Origin: Streptomyces diastatochromogenes
GTDB lineage: Bacteria; Actinomycetota; Actinomycetes; Streptomycetales; Streptomycetaceae
Length of the DNA stretch: 64,000 bases
Direction: 5' to 3'
Assembly (NCBI GenBank): GCA_026913215.1
Contig: JAPTYK010000005.1
Location: 1-64,000, forward strand
The position numbers were made by a program, and so were the translations under genes. The notes under the pieces are model-generated. The model was given only the letters and a program-made list of their open reading frames with translations. It made no database searches and was not told the origin of the DNA. Positions 25,007 through 33,288 of this stretch are shown piece after piece. Position 1 is the first letter of the stretch, and each line of letters begins with the position of its first letter.

Positions 25007-25414
25007 TCAGGGCCGGTGGTCTTCGAGGCGGGCGACGCCGGCGTGCAGGTGCTCGGCGCGGTCGGCGGCGGCGATCAGGGCCAGGCCGAGGCGGCGGGCG
25101 TCGGTGGGGAACATGGCGCCGAAGTCCTCCCCCGGCGCGATGCTGTCGGGCGAGGACACGTAGACCGCGCCGCTGGTCTCCGGGTCCTCGACGGTGCGCA
25201 CCCACCAGGTGGGTGGGGTGTTCCGCGGGCGTACGGTGCGCTGTTCGACGACCCACTCCCAGCCGGGCATCGGGTGCCCGGCCGGGTTGATCAGGGTGGG
25301 CCGTGGCCGGTCGCCGGTCTGGGCGAGCGCGACGAGCCGCTCCAGTTCCGTGCGGACCTCGCCGAGGGTGAGTGCCTCGAGCAGAGGGCGGTCCGAAGCG
25401 GGCTCCCGGGTCAC
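25007..25414 (-). CDS. Hypothetical protein
   Basis: The start GTG 25414 overlaps the DUF3307-like gene stop. The 135-residue protein is helical at its ends (LLEALTLGEVRTELERLVAL, LGLALIAAADRAEHLHAGVA) with a central strand/Trp region (PGWEWVVEQRTVRPRNTPPT, TWWVRTVED). It is not recognised. Confidence 0.55.
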   Translation of the reverse strand: MTREPASDRPLLEALTLGEVRTELERLVALAQTGDRPRPTLINPAGHPMPGWEWVVEQRTVRPRNTPPTWWVRTVEDPETSGAVYVSSPDSIAPGEDFGAMFPTDARRLGLALIAAADRAEHLHAGVARLEDHRP

Positions 25415-25917
25415 CGCCGGTTCGCTCCGGCGGTCGCCGTGAGGGCGGCCAGCGTTTCCCACCCGTGGTGCCACGCCTGGTCAAGGGCATATGCACCGTT
25501 CATGCCGAAATTGGCCAGTTTGTAGAACCGCTCCTTTCCGGTCTTCTTCGCGAGCCGGTGCAGGAGACCGTTCGGCACGCGCCGGTCGGCGGCGTAGTGG
25601 GTGAGGCCCGAGATGGCGAGGGCGCCCGCCACCGCGGCCGGGTGGAGCCGGACACCGAGGACGCGGGTGCCCGCGACGAGCACCAGGCCCTGGGTGGCGG
25701 TGTAGGTGACGACGTGCCAGGCGCACGCCCGCCGGCCCCCGCTGGTGCCGAAGGTCGTTTTCGCCTGCGTCTTCGGGTCCTCGTAGACGACGGGGGCCGC
25801 GTCGGTGGCCCCCTTGGCCTGGGCACACACGTCCGATTGCACCCAGTGGTCGGCGACGTCGGCCGCGGCGCGCAACAGCGCGTAGGCGGTGCCGAAGTGG
25901 GCGGGTCGGTCATTCAC
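25411..25917 (-). CDS. DUF3307-like membrane protein
   Basis: The 168-residue protein opens LLRAAADVADHWVQSDVCAQ, then AWHVVTYTATQGLVLVAG and VAGALAISGLTHYAADRR. The His/Asp positions in hydrophobic helices (ADHWVQ, WH, THxxxDRR) resemble DUF3307 membrane proteins. Three membrane-compatible segments are visible. The start is GTG 25917. The function is unknown. Confidence 0.55.
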   Translation of the reverse strand: MNDRPAHFGTAYALLRAAADVADHWVQSDVCAQAKGATDAAPVVYEDPKTQAKTTFGTSGGRRACAWHVVTYTATQGLVLVAGTRVLGVRLHPAAVAGALAISGLTHYAADRRVPNGLLHRLAKKTGKERFYKLANFGMNGAYALDQAWHHGWETLAALTATAGANRR

Positions 25918-26025
25918 TGGAGGGTCTCCTTCGACGGTCTTCGGCGGCCGGGGCGGACGCCCCGCCGGACTCGGCGGCGCCCGCCGCGCGGGTGCGCAGC
26001 GGGCGCCGCAGGTACGTGGCGCTGC

Positions 26026-26925
26026 TCAGAGCTGCTGGGCGGCGGCCTTGGGGTCGAGGGCGCCGTGCGGGACGTAGCCCTTGCCGTCGCAGGCGGAGCA
26101 GGCGGCGACGGCGGCCTCCTCGACCTGCGCGAGCCAGAAGGCGACCTGGCGCTCCCAGTCGGCCAGGGCCGTCTCGTAGTTGGGCCCGTACACGGCCGCC
26201 GGGACCGGCAGGTCCAGGCGGCGGTCGACGAGAACCTGCACGGTGCGCCCGGACTTCAGCGGCTGCCCCCTCCGTCCGGTGTCCGGCCTGAACACGGTCC
26301 GGGGCTCGTCGAAGGGGACGCGCAGGGTCACGTGGATACCGGGCGCGCCCTGGTAGTCGACGAAGCAGTACTGCACGCGGGGCATCCGCTTGATGCGGGC
26401 CTCGAGGTACTGCTTCAGGCCGGGGATGTGGCCGGGGAAGCAGTGGCGGTACTCGGCCCGCTGCGTCAGCTCGGTCGGGAGGTCCGCGCGCCACTGGGGC
26501 TCGTCCGGCGCGGGCGGCTGGCGGCCCTCCAGAGGCAGGAACGGCCCCTCGTAGACGTACTCCACCGGCGCGCGGTCCCGGGTGACGCTCCGGTACAGCG
26601 TCCAGTACTCGTCGTGGTCGTCGGAGCGCTCGTTCCACTCCTCGGGGGTCAGCTTCGCCGGGTAGCGCGTGGACAGCGCGGTGGGGTCGCTCAGCTCGTA
26701 GCCGATCGTCTCCGGCTGCGGCTGATACACGGCGGTGATCTTCTCGGCGCGGTGGTCGCTGGTGTACCAGTTGCCCTTGGCGTCGACCAGCGGCACGAGG
26801 CGCTTGACGGGCTCGCCGTCGGCGTACACGCCGGTGCGGGTGCCGGGACGCCGGTCGGGCTCGGGCAGGTGGTAGGCCCACCGGCCGTCCGGGAGGTGCA
26901 GGGCGTAGCGGGGCAGGCTGGTCAC
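26026..26925 (-). CDS. Hypothetical protein with C-terminal CxxC
   Basis: The 299-residue protein starts at GTG 26925. It begins YALHLPDGRWAYHLPEPDRR, contains beta-rich stretches (VQYCFVDYQGAPGIHVTLRV, RTVQVLVDRRLDLPVP) and ends in a zinc-ribbon-like AACSACDGKGYVPHG. The CxxCxGxG knuckle resembles DnaJ-type repeats, but only one is present. The family is unknown. It lies in the operon headed by the cassette at 27381. Confidence 0.6.
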   Translation of the reverse strand: MTSLPRYALHLPDGRWAYHLPEPDRRPGTRTGVYADGEPVKRLVPLVDAKGNWYTSDHRAEKITAVYQPQPETIGYELSDPTALSTRYPAKLTPEEWNERSDDHDEYWTLYRSVTRDRAPVEYVYEGPFLPLEGRQPPAPDEPQWRADLPTELTQRAEYRHCFPGHIPGLKQYLEARIKRMPRVQYCFVDYQGAPGIHVTLRVPFDEPRTVFRPDTGRRGQPLKSGRTVQVLVDRRLDLPVPAAVYGPNYETALADWERQVAFWLAQVEEAAVAACSACDGKGYVPHGALDPKAAAQQL

Positions 26926-26939
26926 GGGTGCGTGGCCTT

Positions 26940-27284
26940 TCAGGTTGTTGCGGGAGTGGCGGTGAGGGCGGCGAGGCCGCCGCAGACGAGCGCCAGGAGC
27001 TGGACGGTGGAGCACAGAAGGTGCAGAGCGCCGGTGACCGCCGTCTGCACGACGAAGGCGAGGGCGCGGGTGGCGGAGGCGACGGCGTCGTACGGGTCCT
27101 CGCCGCCGATGCGTCCGAGCAGGGCGACGGTGACGGTGTACGCGACCAGCGCGGTGCCGGCCTGCCACAGGAGGCTGCTGCCGTGGGCCGCGGCGACCTG
27201 GAGGGCGATCCGCCCGACGGTCAGGCCGCCGAGCGCCATCAGCAGGGGGACGAGCTGGTCGGTGATGCGGCGAGCCGTCGTCAT
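26940..27284 (-). CDS. Small membrane protein, first gene of the NERD operon
   Basis: The 114-residue protein has three hydrophobic segments: LVPLLMALGGLTVGRIALQV, SLLWQAGTALVAYTVTVALL and HLLCSTVQLLALVCGGLAAL. There is no signal peptidase motif. Its start lies ~97 bases from the cassette -10 box. It is followed by eight genes in the same direction. The function is unknown. Confidence 0.6.
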   Translation of the reverse strand: MTTARRITDQLVPLLMALGGLTVGRIALQVAAAHGSSLLWQAGTALVAYTVTVALLGRIGGEDPYDAVASATRALAFVVQTAVTGALHLLCSTVQLLALVCGGLAALTATPATT

Positions 27285-27380
27285 CGGGGCCTCCGTAGAG
27301 CGGATGGGGTGGCCGCGCCCGCCGGGGAGTAGCGGGCGCGGCCGGTGCGTGGCCCCAGGGGTGGGGGCCGTGCAGAACAG

Positions 27381-27416
27381 ACACTAGCCCAAACCCAATA
27401 CGTAAGCAACGGGTTT
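27381..27416 (-). promoter_or_regulatory. Shared promoter/operator cassette, copy 5
   Basis: AAACCCAATACGTAAGCAA with a perfect GGGTTT right arm. Minus strand -35 TTGCTT (27404-27409), 17-base spacer, -10 TAGTGT (27381-27386). It heads the nine-gene operon 27284 to 21424. Confidence 0.75.
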
Positions 27417-27445
27417 CGTAGTTGGGGTGCGCTCCGGCCGGACCG

Positions 27446-27952
27446 TCAGGCGGCAACCGCGCGTTCCCGGCGCGCGCGGTACTCCCGTACGTAGGCGCGG
27501 TGGGCCGTGCGGCAGGGCTCGCAGGGCTCCTCCCAGGCGCGCAGGTGCCGGTGGTAGGCGGCCTCGGTGCCGCACGGCTTCTTCTTCCTCTCCACCCGGT
27601 TGCGCTTGCGCCGCTCGGCGGACGCCAGACGGCACGCCCTGCGGCAGTCCTCGCAGGCCGTCTCCCGTCGGCGGCGGTGCCGGCGGTAGCCGCGCATCGT
27701 TCCGTGCGGGAAGGAGTCCTTGGCGGTGGCGGTGGCGGGAACACGAAGGTGGCGTTCGGCGACGCTGAGCAGCGTCGCGATCTGCCGGTCGGTGGCGACG
27801 ATGCCCATGCGGCGCGCCGCGTAGAGCATCGCGTCCAGGGCCTGGTCATGGCCGAAGGACTCGGCCTCGGGGGCGAGTTCGGGCGCCCTGGCGAGCCTGG
27901 GCACCGCCGCAGCGTCCGGGCCTGGGGCGCGCTCGAGGACGGCGGTGCCCAT
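27446..27952 (-). CDS. HTH-like protein with duplicated Cys motif
   Basis: The start ATG 27952 overlaps the upstream stop. An N-terminal helical region (ALDAMLYAARRMGIVATDRQ) is followed by two related units, HGTMRGYRRHRRRRETACED with CRRA and CGTEAAYHRHLRAWEEPCEP with CRTAHRAY. This repeat (GT..Y.RHxRxxExxCxxCRxA) recurs in actinobacterial phage and plasmid proteins and looks like a small zinc-binding nucleic-acid module. It is the last gene of the operon from 29693. Confidence 0.65.
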   Translation of the reverse strand: MGTAVLERAPGPDAAAVPRLARAPELAPEAESFGHDQALDAMLYAARRMGIVATDRQIATLLSVAERHLRVPATATAKDSFPHGTMRGYRRHRRRRETACEDCRRACRLASAERRKRNRVERKKKPCGTEAAYHRHLRAWEEPCEPCRTAHRAYVREYRARRERAVAA

Positions 27953-28404
27953 CAGCGCCCGGCCGTGCAGTCGACGGCCGCCGCGTCGGGCGGGCACTCG
28001 TAGCCGTGCGCCGGGCAGCTGATGTCCTGCCAGCCCCTGCGCCAGGCGCGGTCGCTGAGCATGGCCGGCGCCCAGCGGGCGGTGGGCTTGCCGTGCCGCT
28101 GGAAGCCGAAGGCGCGCAACTCGGTGGTCCCCGGGTAGGGGACCAGGCCCTCACAGCGGAAGGTGACGCCGTCCCGGAGGTACAGCCGTCCCGCCTCGAA
28201 GAACTCGTCGTGGACGACGTAGTCCACGCGGTCGAGATAGAGGAGTCGGGCGCCGAGGGCCTCGCGCTCTTCCTCGTCCAGGGCCAGGGCGGCGGGGGTG
28301 CCGTCGGTGGTGGTGCACGGGACCCAGCTGGTGGTGTCGTCGCCGACCGGCGCGTAGACGTCCTTGTTCCAGCGCAGTTCGGTCACGGTGATGGTGCCGC
28401 TCAC
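27952..28404 (-). CDS. Hypothetical protein
   Basis: The start is taken as GTG 28404 rather than the upstream in-frame 28422. The 150-residue protein is beta-rich (TVTELRWNKDVYAPVGDDT, RVDYVVHDEFFEAGRLYLRD) and ends in a Cys pair region (ISCPAHGYECPPDAAAVDC). The family is unknown. Confidence 0.55.
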   Translation of the reverse strand: MSGTITVTELRWNKDVYAPVGDDTTSWVPCTTTDGTPAALALDEEEREALGARLLYLDRVDYVVHDEFFEAGRLYLRDGVTFRCEGLVPYPGTTELRAFGFQRHGKPTARWAPAMLSDRAWRRGWQDISCPAHGYECPPDAAAVDCTAGR

Positions 28405-28443
28405 GGGGGGCCTGCCTTTCACGCGTAGAGGGAAGACGAAGGG

Positions 28444-28480
28444 CCCGCTCCAGCCCCCGGGCGAGCGGGGCCGGAGCGGG
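28444..28480. terminator. Possible terminator/attenuator hairpin
   Basis: CCCGCTCC (28444-28451) pairs with GGAGCGGG (28473-28480), with a GC-rich loop. It lies between two minus genes (stop 28492, start 28404), so it may act as a partial terminator or RNA processing site inside the operon. Confidence 0.35.
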
Positions 28481-28491
28481 TTCCGGGCGGG

Positions 28492-28887
28492 TCAGCCGAC
28501 GCTGCTGAGGACGTTCTCCGCGAATTTCAGGGCGGTCTTGCGGTCCATCTGCCTGGGCTGGTCCGGGTCGGCGTCACGGTGGACGCGGTCCAGGAGCGTG
28601 GCCAGGTGACGCAGCGAGTCGGCGGCGGCGGCCAGGGTGGCGTCGTCATCCTTCGGCCGCACGGTGACCGGCAGGGTCAGGTCGAGCTGGTCCTGCAGGC
28701 ACAGCTCGCCGTTGATCCGTTCCACCGCCTGCCGGTCGGTGGCGGGGTCGCCGGTGGAGGCGAAGGTGATGGTCGCCAGGCCGTAGGCGGCGAAGGCGTC
28801 CAGGGTCTTGGTGTCGACGCTGTCGAGGCCGTCGAGGGCCTGGGCGGCCAGGGATATGAGCAGGGCGGCGGTGGACTGCACGGGCAT
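28492..28887 (-). CDS. Hypothetical protein
   Basis: The 131-residue soluble protein has helical blocks (AALLISLAAQALDGLDSVD, AAAADSLRHLATLLDRVHRD) and a short strand segment (LDLTLPVTVRPKDDDAT). The family is not recognised. It is in the five-gene operon of the cassette at 29740. Confidence 0.6.
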   Translation of the reverse strand: MPVQSTAALLISLAAQALDGLDSVDTKTLDAFAAYGLATITFASTGDPATDRQAVERINGELCLQDQLDLTLPVTVRPKDDDATLAAAADSLRHLATLLDRVHRDADPDQPRQMDRKTALKFAENVLSSVG

Positions 28888-28973
28888 GCGGGGTCGCCTT
28901 TCAGCGGGTGGGAGCGGGCGCGGTGCTGGCCGGGGCGCAGGGGCCCCGGCCAGCGGTGGGAAGGCGCGGTCGG

Positions 28974-29345
28974 CTAGGCGACGGGCACCAGGAGGGCGAC
29001 CAGGCTGGGCTGGCCCTTCAGGCTGGGTGCGGCCAGCAGGGCGGAGATGACCTCGGCCTCGGCCGCGCCCTCGGTGGTGCCGAGGGCGACCAGCACCCTG
29101 AGCAGGAGGCGCACCTGGGCGCGGGTCGTCTCGCTGTTCGGGGCGTGGACCCCGGCGGCGTCGGCCGCGCGTGCGAAGTCGGCGTCGGTGAGCCGCTCGA
29201 TCATCGCCGGGGTGGCCTGGGTGTCGAACTCGGTGTAGAGGGCCATGGCCATGCCGATGGACTTGGCGAGGCGGCTGTGGGCGACGGCGCGGCTGCGGGT
29301 CGTCTTGCCCTTGGGCAGGTGGCCTCGTGCGGTCGGGATGCTCAT
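28974..29345 (-). CDS. Hypothetical helical protein
   Basis: The 123-residue protein has a basic N-terminus (TARGHLPKGKTTRSRAVAHS) followed by amphipathic helices (MIERLTDADFARAADAAGV, VRLLLRVLVALGTTEGAAEA). No family is recognised. Confidence 0.6.
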   Translation of the reverse strand: MSIPTARGHLPKGKTTRSRAVAHSRLAKSIGMAMALYTEFDTQATPAMIERLTDADFARAADAAGVHAPNSETTRAQVRLLLRVLVALGTTEGAAEAEVISALLAAPSLKGQPSLVALLVPVA

Positions 29346-29420
29346 CAGGTTCTCTCAGTTCGGTAGGCGGGGCTGGCGGTTCGGGTGGGGCCGGGGCCCG
29401 AAGGCCCCGGCCCCGGTCGG

Positions 29421-29693
29421 TCAGGCGAGCGGCGGGGTGATCTGCACCCGGTAGTCGGTGGCCCGGATCTGGCGGGCCGCCGCGCGCTGGTTGTCGGCGC
29501 TGACCGCGTCGTGAAGGCTGGCCGCGTGCTCGAGGTGCACCGCCTTCTGGTCGGCCGCGTCGGCGGGGGCGAGGGCCTTCAGCTCGGTCTCGGTGGCCGC
29601 GACCTGGGTGGCGGGCACCTGGTAGCGGACCGCGCCGGGGACCGTGTAGCCGTTGGTGTCGACCAGGCGCATCTCGTGGGTGGTGGTGGTCAT
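29421..29693 (-). CDS. Small hypothetical protein, first gene of a cassette operon
   Basis: The 90-residue product starts at ATG 29693 after AAGGAG. The sequence (MRLVDTNGYTVPGAVRYQVP, then AVHLEHAASLHDAVSADNQR) shows a short beta region and two helices. It is not recognised. It lies ~47 bases downstream of the cassette -10 box. Confidence 0.6.
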   Translation of the reverse strand: MTTTTHEMRLVDTNGYTVPGAVRYQVPATQVAATETELKALAPADAADQKAVHLEHAASLHDAVSADNQRAAARQIRATDYRVQITPPLA

Positions 29694-29739
29694 TTCGCCA
29701 GCTCCTTGGGTAGTTCGCGTGTCTTTGTCGGCACCCCAG

Positions 29740-29776
29740 ACACTACGCGAAACCCAATACGTAAGCAATAGATTCC
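29740..29776 (-). promoter_or_regulatory. Shared promoter/operator cassette, copy 6
   Basis: AAACCCAATACGTAAGCAA with a diverged right arm (TAGATTC). Minus strand -35 TTGCTT (29763-29768), 17-base spacer, -10 TAGTGT (29740-29745). It heads the operon 29693 to 27446. Confidence 0.75.
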
Positions 29777-29797
29777 AGGGTTTCGAGGCACGCCAAA

Positions 29798-29824
29798 AGG
29801 GCGGCCTCCGGTGGAGACCGCCCT
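29798..29824. terminator. Terminator hairpin after the sigma-like HTH gene
   Basis: AGGGCGG...CTCC and GGAG...CCGCCCT pair across a GGT loop with one internal mismatch. It lies 48 bases past the stop at 29872 and separates the 37.0-29.9 kb operon from cassette copy 6. Confidence 0.65.
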
Positions 29825-29871
29825 GGTCAGAAGCTGTGCCGGCCTTCCCCTGCGCCCGGGAGGCCCACCGT

Positions 29872-30807
29872 TCACGCGACCCTCGCCACCTCCTCCCCCA
29901 GGAGGTCGCGCTGCGGGACGTACACCCGCCGCCACGGCGCCCGGCGCCCCTCGTCGCGGGCCCGGGCCTTCGCCCGCTCCCACGCCCGCGACACGGCGGC
30001 TTCCGTCATCTCCAGCCGCTCGGCGACCTGTTCGACGCTCAAGTCCGTCCACTCCATCAGGTGCAGCAGCACGGCCCGGCGGGACGCCGCGTCCAGGATC
30101 ACCGATTCACCCAGCAGGAACCGGTCCGCCAGGTTCTCCCCCTGGGTCAGCAGGGAGACCGCCGCGTCGGGCTGCGGGACCGCCACCGGGTTGTCGAGGT
30201 CCTCGTCGTCCCAGGCCAGCGGACCGTGGAATCCGTCTGCCAGCGCCTGCCGACGCACCCGGTCGGCGTTCCACCCAGCGACGCCGTGGTCCTCGGGGCG
30301 CTGGTTCCACAGCTCGTCGTACGCGCGCGCCACCGCCTTCGCGAGCGCCGCGGAGATACGGTCCCGTTTCAGAGAGTTCTTGAAGGAGACGTAGCTGCGC
30401 CCCACCCGGGCGGCCACCTGCGCCCGTGACCAGCCGACGACCGCCAGGGCCTCGACCCGGCGCAGCGTTCCGCGCGGGTCCACGCTGGCACTGTCGGGGA
30501 AGTCGGCGAGCTTCGGCCAGAAGTTGAGGACTGCCTCGCCGAGTTCGCGGGTCACCTTCTCCCCCCGGCCGTAGCCGTACGTCCCGCTGGTGGCGTGGCG
30601 CAGGGCGTCCCGGTTGAGCCCGAGCGCCTCCTCCACGCCCTTGCGGGGCATGCCGATCGCGGCGAGCTTCGCCAGGTGGGCCCGGACCGGCTCGGCCGGC
30701 ATGAAGGGGTCCCACTGCCCGTACCCGATCAGGCGCCTGCGACGGCGGGCCCAGCGGGCCTTGGCGGCCCGGAGCGCCGGACTGGTCTCGGTGCTCGTCG
30801 TGCTCAC
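29872..30807 (-). CDS. Actinophage-type HTH regulator with sigma-like C-terminus
   Basis: The 311-residue protein starts at GTG 30807, overlapping the WhiB-like gene stop. It shows the pattern of HTH proteins widespread in actinophages and actinobacteria: RRRRLIGYGQWDPFMPAEPV, then a first HTH (MPRKGVEEALGLNRDALRH), then DPRGTLRRVEALAVVGWSRA with a second HTH. A sigma region 4-like end follows (LLHLMEWTDLSVEQVAERLE, MTEAAVSRAWERAKARARD). It is probably a DNA-binding regulator. The coupling to a Wbl protein suggests they act together. Confidence 0.75.
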   Translation of the reverse strand: MSTTSTETSPALRAAKARWARRRRRLIGYGQWDPFMPAEPVRAHLAKLAAIGMPRKGVEEALGLNRDALRHATSGTYGYGRGEKVTRELGEAVLNFWPKLADFPDSASVDPRGTLRRVEALAVVGWSRAQVAARVGRSYVSFKNSLKRDRISAALAKAVARAYDELWNQRPEDHGVAGWNADRVRRQALADGFHGPLAWDDEDLDNPVAVPQPDAAVSLLTQGENLADRFLLGESVILDAASRRAVLLHLMEWTDLSVEQVAERLEMTEAAVSRAWERAKARARDEGRRAPWRRVYVPQRDLLGEEVARVA

Positions 30808-31439
30808 GCCGCCTTCAGCTCCTGCACGACGCGGCTGTAGGTGCCGATTCCGATGCCGAGGTAGTCGGCTCCGTCGGGCTGGCTGGCGCCGTGCGCGAGC
30901 AGCCGCAGGATCGTGTCGCTGTGGCCCTCGAGCACGCGGCGCCACTGCGGGCGCCGGTCGGCGGAGGCGCGGCGGGGCAGCAGCTTGCCACTCGCGCCCG
31001 TCCACCACAGCGCGACCCGTACGGTGACAGCGTCCACCTCGATGCCCTCGCCGGTGAGCACCTCGGCGATGCGTCCGGGGGTGCTCCCGACGGAGCGCAG
31101 GTGGTGCAGGCGGTACCGCCACCGCGGGGTGAGCAGCTCGGTGGCTCGGTCGAGGTCGGGCCGCTCGCCGAGGCGTTCGGCGAGTTCGAGGACCCGTCGC
31201 TGGGTCGCGTTCAGACCGCCGATGACGCCCCCGCCCTGGGCGCCGGGGTCGAGCGTGGAGCGGGCGGCCAGGCACTGGGCGCGGACCGGGCAGGACAGGC
31301 ACACCGCCCGGGCCCGGGCTTCGGCGGCGGCCGAGGTGCCGAAGAAGTCCTCCGCGGTGTCCGCGGTGCAGGTGCTGCGCCGGGACCAGTTGGCGGGGTC
31401 GGCCGGGGCGGTGGAGCGGGTGAGGACGGTGGCGGTCAT
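30804..31439 (-). CDS. WhiB-like (Wbl) protein with extra C-terminal domain
   Basis: The 211-residue protein carries the four-Cys Wbl pattern: STCTADTAEDFFG, then CLSCPVRAQC, followed by the beta-turn region GGGVIGGLNATQRR (G[VI]xGG). Wbl proteins bind a [4Fe-4S] cluster and a sigma factor. The extra ~110 residues (LLTPRWRYRLHHLRSVGSTP, LLAHGASQPDGADYLGIGIG) read as one or two HTH-like units, unusual for the family. It is coupled by overlap to the RusA-like and sigma-like genes. Confidence 0.85.
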   Translation of the reverse strand: MTATVLTRSTAPADPANWSRRSTCTADTAEDFFGTSAAAEARARAVCLSCPVRAQCLAARSTLDPGAQGGGVIGGLNATQRRVLELAERLGERPDLDRATELLTPRWRYRLHHLRSVGSTPGRIAEVLTGEGIEVDAVTVRVALWWTGASGKLLPRRASADRRPQWRRVLEGHSDTILRLLAHGASQPDGADYLGIGIGTYSRVVQELKAA

Positions 31440-31879
31440 GCTGCTGCTCCCAGGGGGTCAAGAAGGGCGAGGTGGCCGGGGTCCATCTGGGTAAGGTCCG
31501 TGACCACGAGGACGAGTTGGGGGCCGGTCTTCAGGACTTCGCCGAGGCGCATGTCCGGGCCCAGGAGCCGGGTGGCGTCGTCGTCGGCGAGCACGCCGGC
31601 GTCGACGATGCCGTCGAGGACGGCCTTGGCGGAGGGGTACCAGTTGCCGGGGTCGCGGCGGCGGCGGTCCTTTGCGCGCAGGTAGCAGGTGACGTAGGCG
31701 CGCTCGAGGGTCGGGATCCGAGCGACCTGGGCGGCGATGCGGGCCGCCTGGCGCAGGGCCCGGGTGCGGTCCGATCGCTGCAGGTGGTGGAGCCGTTCGT
31801 TGCTGGTCATCAGGGTCAGGCCGGTGGGCAGTTCGAGGTGCCAGCTGCGGGCCGTCGGCCGGGCGGGCGTGACGCTCAT
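31436..31879 (-). CDS. RusA-like Holliday junction resolvase
   Basis: The 147-residue protein starts at ATG 31879. The sequence fits the RusA fold: LTLMTSNERLHHLQRSDRTR (dimer N-terminal), YVTCYLRAKDRRRRDPGNW, then KAVLDGIVDAGVLADDDATR with the clustered Asp residues (RRxDxxN...K...D...DDD) that bind metal in RusA. It should cleave four-way DNA junctions in recombination or replication. It is coupled downstream to the Wbl gene. Confidence 0.8.
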   Translation of the reverse strand: MSVTPARPTARSWHLELPTGLTLMTSNERLHHLQRSDRTRALRQAARIAAQVARIPTLERAYVTCYLRAKDRRRRDPGNWYPSAKAVLDGIVDAGVLADDDATRLLGPDMRLGEVLKTGPQLVLVVTDLTQMDPGHLALLDPLGAAA

Positions 31880-32096
31880 CAGCGCTTCTCCTTGGTGTCG
31901 GTGTCGCAGCTCGGGCACAGGTCGACCAGGTGCTTGCCGCGGCGGCGGCGACTCCAGCCGTCACGGCGGCCGTCGGCGCGGACCTCTCGCGCAGTCGTGG
32001 AGGTGAGCTGGGCGCGGATGGCCGCCGACTCGGGGCAGTCCTGGTCGGGGCCGGGCCGTCGCAGGCGACTTCCACGCCGATCGGGTAGGCGGTCAC
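31879..32096 (-). CDS. Small Cys-containing protein (frameshifted)
   Basis: The start GTG 32096 overlaps the DUF5131 stop. It reads VTAYPIGVEVACDGP, then after a one-base shift near 32055 GPDQDCPESAAIRAQLTS, and ends KHLVDLCPSCDTDTKEKR. The C...C...CxxC arrangement suggests a zinc finger. The family is unknown. Confidence 0.45.
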
Positions 32097-33288
32097 CGGC
32101 TCGCCTCCGTACGCGGCCGGGGGACGGGTAGGCGTCGTGGGTGCGGCCGTCCAGCTCGCGGCCCGACTTGCCCTTGCCGACGCTGTAGACCTGGGTGAGC
32201 CGGGCCCGGTCGTGCCGGGCGCGCACGGCCTCGCGGTAGCGGGGCCGTCGGGGTGGGCGAGGTCGCCGGGCTGGTAGACGGTGCCGTCGTCGGCCAGGGT
32301 CACGCCCAGCCGCGGGGCCCTTGACGATCCGGCCGTCGCGGTCGAGCGGTGCGTCCGGCCCCCACTGGCCCCACTGCTTGAACAGGAAGGGCACCTCGGC
32401 GGAGGCACAGGCGTCGCGCAGGGAGCGGAGCCAGTCCGGGTGGACCGGGCGGGCGCCCGGCCTGGACTCGCCGCCGGCCACCACCCAGTCGAGGCGGGGT
32501 CCGGTGACGAGGGGGTGCATCTGCAGGCCGGTGTCCGTCGTCCTGGGCTCGCCGAGGCCGGGGCGGCCGGTGAGCCAGTACGTCAGCTTGCGGCGCCCGC
32601 CCATCGGGTGGAGGGGGCCGTCGAGGTCGATCGGGCCGAGCAGCGGCTCGGCGCTGATCCACCGCACGGCGGCCCGGGTCTCCAGCAGCGCCGGGATCCG
32701 CAGGTCGGCCGTTTTCTGGTCCTCCACCGACACCCCGAGCCACAGGTTCGCCAGTGGGTCGGCGAAGCTGCTCCACCACCGCGTCCGGTACTGCTCGCGT
32801 TCGTAGCGCGACAGCCCAGGGGTGGCCGGGTCGGCGACGAGGGCGGCCTCGGCCTCCTCGCACTGCACCCGGAAGTCGGCGCTGTTGAGGAGCGCGCGCA
32901 TCCGTCCGTGCCGCTTGGTGAGCACCTGGTACGTGTGGCGCGGGGTCAGCGCGATCACGGCCAGGACCTGGGCGATGAACGCGTCCGGGACCTGGTCGTG
33001 GAACAGGTCGCTCTGCGAGTTCACGAAGATCCGCAGCGGCGCCCTGCGGCGCAGGGGGTCGGTCAGCCGGTCCTCCAGGAGGTTGACCCGGCCGGTCCAG
33101 TCCAGCCGATCGCCGCTCTGGTGCGTGGTCCCGGCGAACGCCGCAGCGACCTTCTGGTTGGGGTTGTGGCTGCGGATGTGCGCGGTGCGGATCGCGTAGC
33201 AGCCGTCGCAACCCCGCGACACCCTGTCGCAGCCGATGACCGGCGACCAGGTCATGTCCGTCCATTCGATGCTGCTACGCGCGGACAC
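32093..33288 (-). CDS. DUF5131 family protein (phage Gp37/Gp68-like), C-terminal frameshifts
   Basis: The first ~320 residues are intact: SSIEWTDMTWSPVIGCDRVS, RGCDGCYA, then LRIFVNSQSDLFHDQVPD, ALTPRHTYQVLTKRHGRM, NLWLGVSVEDQKTADLRIPA and LDWVVAGGESRPGARPVH. These are hallmarks of DUF5131. The family's GCxxCY cluster resembles a radical-SAM-type Fe-S site, although function is unproven. After ~32350 several one-base shifts are needed to reach ELDGRTHDAYP and the stop at 32093. It is coupled by overlaps on both sides. Confidence 0.8.

Noticed and set aside
22828..25290. 820-codon plus-strand open frame opposite the NERD/exonuclease operon
   Set aside because: Same reason: composition is that of an antisense frame and the minus strand holds NERD, DUF1643 and DEDD motifs.
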